DNA of 64,000 nt from Mesorhizobium sp. B2-3-12 (GCF_006442205.1 NZ_VFVR01000002.1:248001-312000), one strand, 5' to 3'. Positions 52,881-61,193 are shown, counted from the first letter of the stretch. A program made the numbers and translations. Notes: generated from the letters alone by a model not told the origin.

Positions 52881-53296
52881 ATGGATTTTTCCGCGGTGAA
52901 CTGGATAGCGGTGATTGCTGCCGCCGTGTCGCATGGCTGTTCGGTGCCGCCTGGTACATGGCGTTGAGCAAGCCCTGGCTGAAGGCCGCCAAGCTCAATC
53001 CGGCGATGATGAAGAAATCGCCGCTGCCCTTCGTCATCTCCTTCATCGCCGAGCTGCTCATGGCCACCATCATGGCGCTGGTCGTCGGCGCGATGACGGG
53101 TGGTGAACCGACCTGGCTCGCCGGGCTGATCTTCGGTTTCGTGCTCTGGCTGGGCTTTGTCGCCACCACGCTGTCCGTCAACCACCGCTACGAGAATTTC
53201 GGCTGGGACCTGACCCTGATCGATGGCGGCCATTGGCTGGGCGTCTTGCTGATCATCGGCGCGGTGATCGGCTGGTTCGGCGCCGCGGCAAGCTGA
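52881..53296 (+). pseudogene. DUF1761 membrane protein, frameshifted near the N-terminus
   Basis: A strong start (AGGAGGGGGG then ATG 52881) gives MDFSAVNWIAVIAAAVSHGC and stops at TGA 52965-52967 after 28 codons. In the next frame, reading WLFGAAWYMALSKPWLKAAKLNPAM from ~52935 continues to 53296 with the DUF1761 spans (FVISFIAELLMATIMALVVG, LAGLIFGFVLWLGFVAT). The family pattern AAVxAWLFGAAWYM would be restored by one extra base near 52939, so a single base is missing. It could be a real mutation or a sequencing error. Without the fix, only a 112-residue protein from ATG 52958 could be made. Confidence 0.8.
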
Positions 53297-53310
53297 ACGA
53301 TGGTGATTTG

Positions 53311-54057
53311 ATGCTGGCGGAAAATTCCGGATTTCCTCGCGACCTGGTGTTCACCCGTATCTGCCACGTCAAGAACGGCTACGAGGACAGGCGCCGCCAC
53401 ATCGTCAAGGAGTTCGAGCGGCGCGGTGTGCCGGTCTATTTCTACACCGACTGGGACCGGCCCGACATCACGCCGGAGATACGCGACGAATTGATCGCGC
53501 CCGGCTTTACCCATCCGGCAGCGGTCTCGCTGGCGCTCAAGCATGTCGGCATCTGGCGAGATTTCCTCGAGACCGACCAGCCCTATTGCCTGGTGTTCGA
53601 GGACGACGTGTTCCTGGCCCGCGACTTTGTCGCCAAGTTCCGGCAGGGGCTCTCCGAACTCGGCGATCCCAACCGCAAGGCCGTCATCTATCTCGGCAAT
53701 GGCAGCAACTATTACACCCCGAGCTGGAAGCTGCGGAAGGGTCAAAGGCTCTATCCGGCGCTGCATGCAAGATGCGCCGATTCCTACCTGATTACGCGCC
53801 CCGTCGCCGAGGCCCGCTGCGCCTGGATCGAGCAAAACAAAATATCCACGGCGATCGATCACCAGATCGAGCAAATGGACGAAAAGCTCGGGGTTGAAAT
53901 GCTCTGGTTCGAGCGGCCGATCGCCGAACAAGGCAGCGAGAACGGTGCCTTCCACACCTCCGTCGCCGGCAAGAAGCAGCCGCTGCTCTACAAAAGCCTG
54001 AAATGGAAGTGGAAGAAGTACACGAGGATGGTCTTCGGCCACAACGCCCGGTCCTGA
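53311..54057 (+). CDS. Glycosyltransferase family 25-like protein
   Basis: 248 residues. VFTRICHVKNGYEDRRRHIVKEFERRGVPVYFYTDWD matches the GT25 N-terminus (names the acceptor-side strand pattern), and CLVFEDDVFLARDF contains the metal-binding EDD triad. It ends with a basic KWKWKKYTRM segment that could touch the membrane. GT25 members build lipooligosaccharide or other surface glycans. Start at ATG 53311; the ribosome binding site is weak. Confidence 0.85.
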   Translation: MLAENSGFPRDLVFTRICHVKNGYEDRRRHIVKEFERRGVPVYFYTDWDRPDITPEIRDELIAPGFTHPAAVSLALKHVGIWRDFLETDQPYCLVFEDDVFLARDFVAKFRQGLSELGDPNRKAVIYLGNGSNYYTPSWKLRKGQRLYPALHARCADSYLITRPVAEARCAWIEQNKISTAIDHQIEQMDEKLGVEMLWFERPIAEQGSENGAFHTSVAGKKQPLLYKSLKWKWKKYTRMVFGHNARS

Positions 54058-54081
54058 ATCGGCGTTGCCGGTCGCGGCGAC

Positions 54082-55014
54082 CTACAGCTTGTCCGCTGTC
54101 CGCGTCCTGGCAACTTCCTCCAGTATCCACTCGCGGAAGGCAACGATGCGGGGATCGTCGGCCGTGGCCTGGGGATAGACCAGGAAATAGGCGAATTCCG
54201 GCGCAACCCTGATGCTGAGTTCGAAGGGCCGCACCAGCCGCCCCTCTGACAGGTCGTTTGCCACCATGGCGAAATCAGCGAGCGCCACTGCATTGCCGTC
54301 GAGCGCCGCCTGGACAGCATCCGTCGACGTGCCGAAGACGACTGTGCGGCTGTCGTCGAAATCGTCCACGCCGGCCGCCGCCATCCACATGCGCCAGTTC
54401 GGCCATGTCACGCCCTGGCGCGCCCATTCGATATGGGCAAGCGTGTGGTTGAACAGGTCGCGCGGTTCCCGCAGGGGCGGCCCGGAGCTCAACAGGCTTG
54501 GGCTGCACACCGGAATGATGATGTTGTCGAACAGGCGGTGCGCGCAAAGGCCCGGATATTTGCCAGCGCCGAAGCGGATCCCGACATCGACGTCGTCGAG
54601 GTCGAAATCGCGCAAGCCATAGGCGATGTCGAACCTCAGCTCGATGCCTGGGTGCTGTTTGCGGAAATTCTCGACGCGCCGCATCAGCCATTTCGCCGCG
54701 AATTGCGCGTCCAGCGTCACTTTCAGGAATTCGGTGCCGCGCGCCAGCTTGCGCGCCCGCATGACCGCCCGGCCAAGCAGGTCGAGCGTGTCGGTCGCCG
54801 CCTCGTACAGCACCGTGCCCGCCTCCGTCAGCCGGATGGTGCGGCTGGTGCGGGTGAACAGCACGAAGCCGAGCTGATCCTCGATTTCCTTGATCTGGTG
54901 GCTGACCGCGGCCGGGGTCAGCCCAAGCTCGTCGGCGGCGCGGGTGAAATTGAGGTGCCGGGCCGCCGCCTCCAGCGTCCTCAGCGCCCGCGTTCCCGGC
55001 AGAAGCGCCATCAA
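54082..55014 (-). CDS. LysR-family transcriptional regulator, GcvA-like
   Basis: 310 residues. N-terminal HTH RALRTLEAAARHLNFTRAADELGLTPAAVSHQIKEIEDQLGFVLFTRTSRTIRLTE covers residues ~10-65 with the GcvA-type spacing, followed by the LysR substrate domain (LGLR-type FDIAYGLRDFDLDDVDVGIRFGAGKYPG). Divergent from the DUF1127 gene across 162 bp, the usual place for a LysR site; no confident T-N11-A box could be singled out. Confidence 0.92.
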   Translation of the reverse strand: MMALLPGTRALRTLEAAARHLNFTRAADELGLTPAAVSHQIKEIEDQLGFVLFTRTSRTIRLTEAGTVLYEAATDTLDLLGRAVMRARKLARGTEFLKVTLDAQFAAKWLMRRVENFRKQHPGIELRFDIAYGLRDFDLDDVDVGIRFGAGKYPGLCAHRLFDNIIIPVCSPSLLSSGPPLREPRDLFNHTLAHIEWARQGVTWPNWRMWMAAAGVDDFDDSRTVVFGTSTDAVQAALDGNAVALADFAMVANDLSEGRLVRPFELSIRVAPEFAYFLVYPQATADDPRIVAFREWILEEVARTRTADKL

Positions 55015-55176
55015 CGCGTAACCCGACCACAGCGGCTCATGGAGCCTCGATCCTCAAATAAAACTTGACGATGAGAAAAGAACTACTCGTTTCCCGTTTG
55101 TTTTTCAATCGGGCATGATCGAAACATCAAAACACCATCAAACCGGATTTGATGTCCGGAGAGTACGGATACGATC

Positions 55177-55431
55177 ATGTCTCACATTGCTCTTCACCCA
55201 GCATACATCGCTCGCCCCTCCTGGCTGTCGGCGGTCCGTGACTGGCTGCGTCAGGCCAGGGTCGCGGTCAACCTGCCACACCAGAATGTCGAGGACCTGT
55301 CCGATCGCCAGCTGCGCGACATCGGCGCCGCCCGCAAGGACATCGCGAAGGCCATGGACCGTGAACTCGCCGGATCGGGTTGCTGGATCTCGGTTGGCAG
55401 CAGCCAAGGAGGTAGGGGAGTAGGGGAGTAG
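55177..55431 (+). CDS. DUF1127-family small protein with repeat-encoded tail
   Basis: 84 residues. The core PSWLSAVRDWLRQARVAVNLPHQNVEDLSDRQLRDIGAARKDIAK (residues ~13-56) is the DUF1127/YjiS helix pair with the conserved LSDRQLRDIG segment; family members affect envelope stress, RNA turnover or phosphate/carbon control in rhizobia. The last ~8 residues (GRGVGE) and the stop are read from a tandem GGGGAGTA repeat, so the natural C-terminus may have been replaced. A short palindrome ATCAAA-CCGGA-TTTGAT (55137-55153) lies upstream. Confidence 0.82.
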   Translation: MSHIALHPAYIARPSWLSAVRDWLRQARVAVNLPHQNVEDLSDRQLRDIGAARKDIAKAMDRELAGSGCWISVGSSQGGRGVGE

Positions 55432-55530
55432 GGGAGTAGGGGAGTATCCGGTCACTTCCGCATTCACATTTCCAGCCCTATTGGCTATTCACTGCGCACA
55501 AGTCCCCTACTCCCGTATTCCCCTACTCCC
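55415..55530. repeat. Facing 8-bp tandem arrays with stem-loop potential
   Basis: Four perfect GGGGAGTA units (55415-55446) are followed 56 bp later by the complementary TACTCCCC-type array (55503-55530). The two arms could pair over most of their length. The element bridges the end of the DUF1127 gene and the leader of the Ldh-family gene. Confidence 0.85.
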
Positions 55531-55546
55531 TTCTTTCAGGACGACC

Positions 55547-56551
55547 ATGATGCAACTCAGTCTCGACCAGGCAACAGGACTGTGCCGGATGGCGGCACTT
55601 GGCGCCGGTGCCAATGAGGAAGCGGCGCAATCGCTCACGGCCTCGATCATCGCGGCCGAGGCCGAGGGACTGGCAGCCGTCGGGCTGTCGCATTTCATCG
55701 ATTACCTCGAAGCGCTCGAGGCCGGGCGCATCGACGGCAATGCCGACCCCGTAATCACCCGGCCGGCGCTGGCTATCTATCTCTCGGACGCACGCGGCGG
55801 CCTGGCGCATACCGGCTTCGACCGCACCATCGACGACCTCGCCAAGGCGGCGAGACTGTTCGGCGTTGCCATCTTCTCGCAGAAGAACGCCTACACCTGC
55901 GGAGCGCTCGGCTATTTCACCGGCCGGCTGGCGACGCAAGGGCTGGTGTCCTTCGCCGCCACCAATGGACCAGCGGTTCTCGCCGGCTCGGGCTCGGTCA
56001 AGCCTGTCTACTGCACCAATCCGATGTCGTTCGCCGCGCCCGCCGCCGACGGCGCGCCGCTGGTCATCGACCAGTCGTCGAGCGCCACCGCCTTCGTCAA
56101 CATCCGCAAGGCGGCGGAAGACGGCAAGAAAATCCCCGAAGGCTGGGCGCTGGATGCCAGCGGCAATTCGACGACCGACCCCGCCGCCGCCATGAAGGGC
56201 GCCATGCTTGCCTTTGGCGGCCAGCGCGGCGCCAACATCGCGCTGATGGTCGAGGTGCTGGCGGCGGGCCTGTCGGGCGCCAACTGGTCGCTCGACGCGC
56301 CGTGGTTCAGCGGCGGCCCCGACAGTCCGGGAACCGGCCTGTTCGTGCTCGCGGTCGAGCCGAAGCTGCTCGATCCAGATTTCGAGCAGCGCATGAAGGA
56401 CCAGCTCGACCGGCTGCGCCGACGCTACGGCGTGCATGTGCCCGGCCGCGCCCGCGCCGAAGCGGCCGAGAAGGCCCAGGCGCGCGGCATCACCGCGCCC
56501 AAGGCGGTGATCCAGCGCATCTCCGAATTCGCCGAGCGCTATTCGGCCTGA
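55547..56551 (+). CDS. Ldh-family (malate/L-sulfolactate type) oxidoreductase
   Basis: 334 residues from ATG 55547 (or 55550) after AGGACG. The family features AEAEGLAAVGLSHFIDYLEAL (early helix with substrate His), AIFSQKNAYTCGALGYFTGRLATQGLVSFAATNG and KPVYCTNPMSFAAP, plus the C-terminal GLFVLAVEPKLL, mark the Ldh_2 group, an NAD(P)-linked fold that differs from classical LDH. Substrates range over malate, ureidoglycolate, and delta-1-piperideine/pyrroline-carboxylates, so the exact one is open. Confidence 0.88.
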   Translation: MMQLSLDQATGLCRMAALGAGANEEAAQSLTASIIAAEAEGLAAVGLSHFIDYLEALEAGRIDGNADPVITRPALAIYLSDARGGLAHTGFDRTIDDLAKAARLFGVAIFSQKNAYTCGALGYFTGRLATQGLVSFAATNGPAVLAGSGSVKPVYCTNPMSFAAPAADGAPLVIDQSSSATAFVNIRKAAEDGKKIPEGWALDASGNSTTDPAAAMKGAMLAFGGQRGANIALMVEVLAAGLSGANWSLDAPWFSGGPDSPGTGLFVLAVEPKLLDPDFEQRMKDQLDRLRRRYGVHVPGRARAEAAEKAQARGITAPKAVIQRISEFAERYSA

Positions 56552-56785
56552 ATAATTTATTTTTTTTTAGATAGTTATCTGACCCTCCTTGCCTGCGGCG
56601 CGGTTTTTTCGCGTATGTCCTGAACCTTTTGTCACGCCCGGACGACCAACGTTTGTCCAGGGCAAGGCGAGCTTGCCCGATCCAGACCGGGGGAACAGCA
56701 AAATCAAATCGAAAGTCTGCTCCGCGTGAAAGGCATCGCCCTTCGCGTCCCGGAAAACACAACCTCAAATCAAAGGAAGATCATC
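56552..56785. other. Intergenic region with weak terminator
   Basis: The stop of the preceding gene overlaps a short hairpin TATTC/GAATA (56540-56554) followed within 6 nt by a nine-T run, a plausible but weak intrinsic terminator. The rest carries the promoter and leader of the next small gene; no further open frame is convincing. Confidence 0.4.
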
Positions 56786-57067
56786 ATGACCAACACCAAG
56801 ACCACCATCCTCACCGCCGTGCTCCTGCTCGGTTCCTTCATGGGCGCCACGCAGGCGGCCAACCTCAAGGCCGCACCGGTCAAGCCGGCCAACCCCGGCG
56901 TCATTACCGCGCCGAGCGGCGGCGCCACCGAAGACCACTATTGCAAGAACGGCCATGCCAAATTCGCCAATTGCAGCGCCGATTTCATCGCCGCCTGCAA
57001 GAAGGTTGGTGGCACCATGTCGGATGTTCAGGGCTGGGGTGGGCGTACTTGCTTCACGCCCTCCTGA
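56786..57067 (+). CDS. Small secreted Cys-containing protein
   Basis: 93 residues from ATG 56786 (AAGGAAG 6 nt upstream; the longer frame to 56726 is not supported). Signal peptide 1-24 (ILTAVLLLGSFMGATQA), a Pro/Ala linker, then a small domain with four cysteines (53, 63, 71, 89) that could form two disulfides in the periplasm. Family not recognised. Followed by a good terminator. Confidence 0.75.
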   Translation: MTNTKTTILTAVLLLGSFMGATQAANLKAAPVKPANPGVITAPSGGATEDHYCKNGHAKFANCSADFIAACKKVGGTMSDVQGWGGRTCFTPS

Positions 57068-57124
57068 TACCGTCTCAGGTCAGGCCGCTCCGTCGGCCCC
57101 TGGCACCGCATGGATGTCATCCGG

Positions 57125-57148
57125 AAAACTCCGCTTCGGCGGGGTTTT
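57125..57148 (+). terminator. Rho-independent terminator after the Cys-containing protein
   Basis: AAAACTCCGC (57125-57134), TTCG loop, GCGGGGTTTT (57139-57148): a 10-bp stem with one G-T pair and a terminal T-run, 57 bp after the stop. Confidence 0.8.
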
Positions 57149-57186
57149 CTGCGTTTGTCGTCCGTGACGCCAAACATGATTACGAT

Positions 57187-57204
57187 AGTTAACTTTTGTT
57201 AACT
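57187..57204. promoter_or_regulatory. Palindrome upstream of the DoxX-family gene
   Basis: AGTTAAC (57187-57193) and GTTAACT (57198-57204) are a perfect inverted repeat around TTTT, 60 bp before the DoxX start. The following CTTGACTTGG could be part of a -35 region. A regulator site is plausible. Confidence 0.4.
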
Positions 57205-57263
57205 TGACTTGGCTGGAACCCTCGGGCGTTTGCGAAAGGCACGATCACAAAACAGGAGCTCCG

Positions 57264-57713
57264 ATGTCCGCGACCACCGACGCCCCCCATGGCAAGCTGA
57301 TTATTCCGGCGCTTGGCCGCCTGTATTCCTCACTGCACGACGCCGGCGAAACAGTGATGCGCGCCGTGGCCGGCATCTTCCTGGCCGTCCATGGCTCGCA
57401 GAAGATCGTCAACCCTTTCGGCGCCGCCGAAATGGTCGAAGGCCTCGGCTTCTATCCCGGTGCCTTCTGGTCGTTGCTGCTTGCCTGCACCGAATTCTTC
57501 GGCATCCTGATCGCCATCGGGTTTTTGACGCGCCCGGCCGCCTTTGCCGGCCTGTTCGTGCTGCTGGTAACCGTCTGGTTCCACTGGGTCACCATGGGCC
57601 AAGGTTTCTCGGGCGCTGAAAAATCGCTCCTGTGGGCCGCGATCCTTCTGTTCTTCGTCATTCGCGGCGGCAACCGGCACTCGGTCGACGCCCGCCTCGG
57701 CAAGGCATTCTGA
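57264..57713 (+). CDS. DoxX-family membrane protein
   Basis: 149 residues with four spans. AVAGIFLAVHGSQKIVNPFGAAEMVEGLGFYPG contains the conserved span 1 and loop; LLACTEFFGILIAIGFLTRPAAFAGLFVLLVTV follows. AGGAG 5 nt before ATG 57264; an upstream frame to 57204 is not supported. DoxX-like proteins are linked to redox or thiol stress, sometimes as quinone-linked subunits. It precedes the terminator-like repeats. Confidence 0.88.
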   Translation: MSATTDAPHGKLIIPALGRLYSSLHDAGETVMRAVAGIFLAVHGSQKIVNPFGAAEMVEGLGFYPGAFWSLLLACTEFFGILIAIGFLTRPAAFAGLFVLLVTVWFHWVTMGQGFSGAEKSLLWAAILLFFVIRGGNRHSVDARLGKAF

Positions 57714-57725
57714 CAAGCTTTGTTC

Positions 57726-57890
57726 GACGCAATTCCGGACGGAAAACCGCTTCTCACTTTTCCTGGAATTGCTTTTTTGTTTGACGCAATTCCGGACGGA
57801 AAACCGCCTCTCACTTTTCCTGGAATTGCTTTTTTGTTTTGACGCAATTCCGGACGGAAAACCGCTTCACACTTTTCCTGGAATTGCTTT
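57726..57890. repeat. Three tandem ~58-bp terminator-like units
   Basis: Units begin at 57726, 57783 and 57841 with GACGCAATTCCGGACGG and differ in only a few bases. In each, GCAATTCC plus GGAAAA can pair with TTTTCC plus GGAATTGC, and the first two are followed by T6. The third ends in GCGCGCAG instead. This is a unit type widespread between rhizobial genes. Here it doubles as the end of the DoxX gene. Confidence 0.9.
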
Positions 57891-57900
57891 GCGCGCAGAA

Positions 57901-57927
57901 GGGTGACGCGACGACGCGTCACCCTTT
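57901..57927 (+). terminator. Perfect hairpin after the tandem units
   Basis: GGGTGACGCG (57901-57910), ACGA loop, CGCGTCACCC (57915-57924) followed by TTT. A 10-bp perfect stem, so the segment 57726-57927 offers four consecutive hairpins. Confidence 0.65.
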
Positions 57928-57995
57928 GCCTTTGGCGCAAAACGGACTATGAAACGGCTCAGCCAAGCCATCTGGAACGTGCGCCGGAGCCCGCC

Positions 57996-58973
57996 ATGAC
58001 CGAAATCCTGCAGACCCCGAAACTCGTCGTCGTCTTTGGCGGATCGGGTTTTGTCGGCCGCCACGTCGTGCGGGCGCTGGCCAAACGCGGCTATCGCATC
58101 CGGGTCGCCTGCCGCCGGCCCGATCTTGCCGGCCATTTGCAGCCGCTTGGCAATGTCGGCCAGATCCAGCCGGTGCAGGCCAATGTGCGCGTCCGCTGGT
58201 CCGTCGACCGCGCCGTGCAAGGCGCCGACCATGTCGTCAATCTCGTCGCCGTCCTGCATGAGAGCGGCCGGCAGAAATTCTCGGCCGTGCATGAATTCGG
58301 TGCTCGCGCCGTCGCCGAGGCGGCGCGCTCCGTCGGCGCCGGGCTTACCCATATTTCGGCGCTGGGCGCCGATCCCGACTCCGAATCGGATTATGCGCGC
58401 ACCAAGGCGCTTGGCGAGAAGGCCGTGCTGGAGACGATCGCCAATGCCGTGATCTTGCGGCCGTCGATCAATTTCGGACCCGAGGACAGTTTCTTCAACC
58501 GCTTCGCCAACATGGCGCGCTATTCGCCGGTGCTGCCCCTGATCGGCGGCGGCCAGACCAAGTTCCAGCCGGTCTATGTCGGCGACGTCGCCGAGGCCGT
58601 GGCGCGCTCGGTCGAGGGCAAGATCGATGGCGGCCAGACCTACGAGCTTGGCGGCCCCAACGTGCTCACCTTCAAGGAGTGCATGCAGGAACTGCTCACC
58701 GTGATCGAGCGCAAGCGCCTGCTGGTGCCGGTGCCGTGGTGGGTGGCCAACATCCAGGCCTCGATCCTCGGCCTGTTGCCCAATCCGCTGCTGACCAAGG
58801 ACCAGGTGATGCAGCTGCGCGAGCACAACATCGTCTCGGAGGAAGCCGCCAAGGCCAACCGGACATTGGCGGGGCTCGGCATCCAGCCGCAATCGATCGC
58901 GACGATCCTGCCCAGCTATCTCTGGCGCTTCCGCGCCGCCGGCCAGTTCCAGCAGCGCAAACCCGCGGTCTAA
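57996..58973 (+). CDS. Complex I NDUFA9-subunit-like NAD-dependent epimerase/dehydratase family protein
   Basis: 325 residues. Rossmann start VVVFGGSGFVGRHVVRALAKRGYRIRVACRR with GGSGFVG at 15-21, then VVNLVAVLHESG, LTHISALGAD, YARTKALGEKAV (SDR-like Tyr-Lys) and ILRPSINFGPEDSFFNRFA. This is the atypical SDR group homologous to the NDUFA9 accessory subunit, common in Alphaproteobacteria. Start at ATG 57996 after GGAG. The physiological role in bacteria is uncertain. Confidence 0.9.
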   Translation: MTEILQTPKLVVVFGGSGFVGRHVVRALAKRGYRIRVACRRPDLAGHLQPLGNVGQIQPVQANVRVRWSVDRAVQGADHVVNLVAVLHESGRQKFSAVHEFGARAVAEAARSVGAGLTHISALGADPDSESDYARTKALGEKAVLETIANAVILRPSINFGPEDSFFNRFANMARYSPVLPLIGGGQTKFQPVYVGDVAEAVARSVEGKIDGGQTYELGGPNVLTFKECMQELLTVIERKRLLVPVPWWVANIQASILGLLPNPLLTKDQVMQLREHNIVSEEAAKANRTLAGLGIQPQSIATILPSYLWRFRAAGQFQQRKPAV

Positions 58974-58993
58974 TTCGGGAGAGCTGTCAGCCC

Positions 58994-60367
58994 TCACCGA
59001 TAGCGAGGCGTGACCTGCATCGGCAGGCCACCTTGTGGCTGCGTGGTCAATTTCTGCACCGGCCAGGGCTTCGTCTCAGCGGTAACGTCGAAGCGGAAGC
59101 GTGACAACAGGATGGCGAGCGCGATGATCGCCTCCTGCATGGCGAAGCTGGCGCCGATGCAGACGCGCGGGCCGGCGCCGAAGGGCAGATACTGGAAGCG
59201 ATCGATCTTCTCGCGGTTTCCCGGGTGGAAGCGTTCGGGCAGGAAGGCGTCGGGCCGGTCCCACAGCTTCCTGTGGCGGTGGACGACCCACGGCATCACC
59301 AGCACGGCGGCGTGCTTGGGGATATAAAGATCCTTCCACATTTCGGGCTCGATCGGCTCGCGATTGATCGACGGCGCCGGCGGATAGAGCCGGAGCGCCT
59401 CGTCGAAGGCGGCGCGTGTCAGTGGCATGGCATCGAGCCACTTCGTCGGTTCAGCCTCGCGCGCCAGCACTTGGTCGATCTCCTGTTCGACCCGGTCGCG
59501 CTCCCAGGGCGATTCGGCCAGGCAATAAAGCGTCCAGCCGAGCGCGCGCGCCGTGGTCTCGTGGCCGGCGCCGATGAAGGTGATGATGTTGTCCTCGACT
59601 TCCGGCCGCGTCAGCCCGTCGGGGCCTTCGGCCTTCAGCAGCAGCGTCAGGAAATCCTGCGGCACGGCATCGGGATCGCGCTTGAACTTCTCTTCGCGCA
59701 TCTTGGCCGTGTCGGTCACGATCTTGCGGAAATAGGCCATGGTCTTGCGGCCGCGGATGCGGGTCAGCCGCGGCAGCCAGTCGGGCGCGCGCAACAGATC
59801 GAGCGGATCGACGCGGCCCATGGTTTCGAACAGGCGGTCGATCTCGTTGGCGAAGCTGCCCGGCTCGCCCGCGATCTCGCCGGAAAACAGCGTCTCGGCC
59901 AGGATGTCGTAGGTGAGCAGCGTCATGTCATGGGCGATGTCCGAAGTCCCGCCCGCCTCGTAACGGGTGACGAACTCCAGCGTGCGTTTCAGCATCGGCT
60001 GCGCGAAGCCGAAGATGTGGCGCGGGGTGAACACCGGCGCCATCGCCTTGCGCGACCGCTTCCACACCTCGCCCTCGGCGGTCAGCAGGCCATCGCGCAG
60101 GATTGGCCGCAAGATCTTCTGGCGCACCGTCGCCATCTTGTAGTTCTTGGCATTGTCGACCAGGACATGGCGGATCAGGCCGGGGTCATTGGCGATGACC
60201 AGAGGCCCGCCGGCGCCCTTGGCCGAAATCCAGGGTTCGTTGTAGGTCGGCTCGCCCCACAGTTCGAGCGGGTTGCGGTAGACGATGCGGATCATCTCCA
60301 GCGTCGAAGGCGGCGATGTGCGCGGCTTCGGGGCGGGAGGAACGAAGGGGGCGGGCTGTGTGTCCAT
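58994..60367 (-). CDS. Cytochrome P450
   Basis: 457 residues from ATG 60367 (GGAG 8 nt upstream). I-helix oxygen-activation motif GAGHETT (266-272), K-helix EALR (323-326) and haem-thiolate FGAGPRVCIGASFA with Cys403. The PERF-region reads LPERFHP. Soluble-type N-terminus without a membrane anchor. Resembles the CYP102-like/fatty-acid or terpenoid hydroxylating bacterial P450s, but the substrate is not evident; no ferredoxin gene is adjacent. The FMN reductase on the other side of the divergent promoter could be unrelated. Confidence 0.93.
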   Translation of the reverse strand: MDTQPAPFVPPAPKPRTSPPSTLEMIRIVYRNPLELWGEPTYNEPWISAKGAGGPLVIANDPGLIRHVLVDNAKNYKMATVRQKILRPILRDGLLTAEGEVWKRSRKAMAPVFTPRHIFGFAQPMLKRTLEFVTRYEAGGTSDIAHDMTLLTYDILAETLFSGEIAGEPGSFANEIDRLFETMGRVDPLDLLRAPDWLPRLTRIRGRKTMAYFRKIVTDTAKMREEKFKRDPDAVPQDFLTLLLKAEGPDGLTRPEVEDNIITFIGAGHETTARALGWTLYCLAESPWERDRVEQEIDQVLAREAEPTKWLDAMPLTRAAFDEALRLYPPAPSINREPIEPEMWKDLYIPKHAAVLVMPWVVHRHRKLWDRPDAFLPERFHPGNREKIDRFQYLPFGAGPRVCIGASFAMQEAIIALAILLSRFRFDVTAETKPWPVQKLTTQPQGGLPMQVTPRYR

Positions 60368-60536
60368 GAAATGCTCCGCTGCTGGCATCAATGTAGTGGC
60401 TGGCACACCGGGCGTCCATGTGACCGAACGGCAGGCCGAACCATGACAGCTGGAACGCCAGGGCGGACAGGCTGTTCATCCGATCGTGACCGTTTCCTCA
60501 GGGGTCCGATCTTGCCCCCTTGAACGCTCTGCCGTA

Positions 60537-60547
60537 GTGACAGTCAC
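60537..60547. promoter_or_regulatory. Palindrome between the P450 and FMN reductase genes
   Basis: GTGAC-A-GTCAC is a perfect 5-1-5 palindrome 31 bp upstream of the FMN reductase start, in the 211-bp divergent spacer. Placement suits an operator. Confidence 0.4.
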
Positions 60548-60578
60548 CAATGGATACCGTCCGAGAAGGGAGCCTGTC

Positions 60579-61148
60579 TTGAAGCACCAGTTGAACATCA
60601 TCATCGGCAGCACGCGGCCCGGCCGCGCCGGTCCGGTTTTTGCCGAATGGCTGGAAACGTTCGCGCGCGAGCACGGAAAATTCGAGCCGGTGCTGACCGA
60701 CATCGCCGCGTTCAACCTGCCGGTGCTGGACGAACCGCACCATCCAAGGCTTGGCAACTATCAGAACGACCACACCAAGGCCTGGTCGAAGGCGATCGAC
60801 GCCGCCGACGCTTTCGTCTTCGTGGCGCCGGAATACAATTATTTCGCCGCACCCGCGATCGTCAACGCGATCGACTATCTCTCCCGCGAATGGAAGTACA
60901 AGCCCGCCGCCATTCTCAGCTATGGCGGTGTCTCCGGCGGCCTGCGCGCGGCGCAGGCGCTGAAGCCGCTGCTGACCTCGGTCGGGATCATGCCGATCCC
61001 CGAAGGTGTGGCGCTGCCGCTCTACCAGAAACTGCTCGGCGAGAATGGCGCCTTCGAGGCCAGCGAGCAGGTGCGTGGCGGGACCAAGACCATGCTGGAC
61101 GAGCTGTTGGCCTGGAGCGAAGCGCTGAAGCCGATGCGAGCGCGCTGA
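60579..61148 (+). CDS. NADPH-dependent FMN reductase
   Basis: 189 residues from TTG 60579, which has GGGAG 6 nt upstream; the longer frame to 60486 lies over the palindrome. Flavodoxin-like fold: GSTRPGRAGPVF at 10-21 (FMN phosphate loop), FVFVAPEYNYFAAPAIVNAIDYL and SYGGVSGGLRAAQ. Reduces FMN or small quinones/azo compounds. Family members often respond to electrophile stress. Confidence 0.88.
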   Translation: MKHQLNIIIGSTRPGRAGPVFAEWLETFAREHGKFEPVLTDIAAFNLPVLDEPHHPRLGNYQNDHTKAWSKAIDAADAFVFVAPEYNYFAAPAIVNAIDYLSREWKYKPAAILSYGGVSGGLRAAQALKPLLTSVGIMPIPEGVALPLYQKLLGENGAFEASEQVRGGTKTMLDELLAWSEALKPMRAR

Positions 61149-61193
61149 AGGGAGCTGCTTCGGCCTGGCTTGCTCGCGCCGTAAAGAGATGGA

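Noticed and set aside
57726..57890. CRISPR-like array from three regularly spaced units
   Set aside because: The repeats are contiguous with no unique spacers, the units are self-complementary with T-runs, and no cas gene is near.
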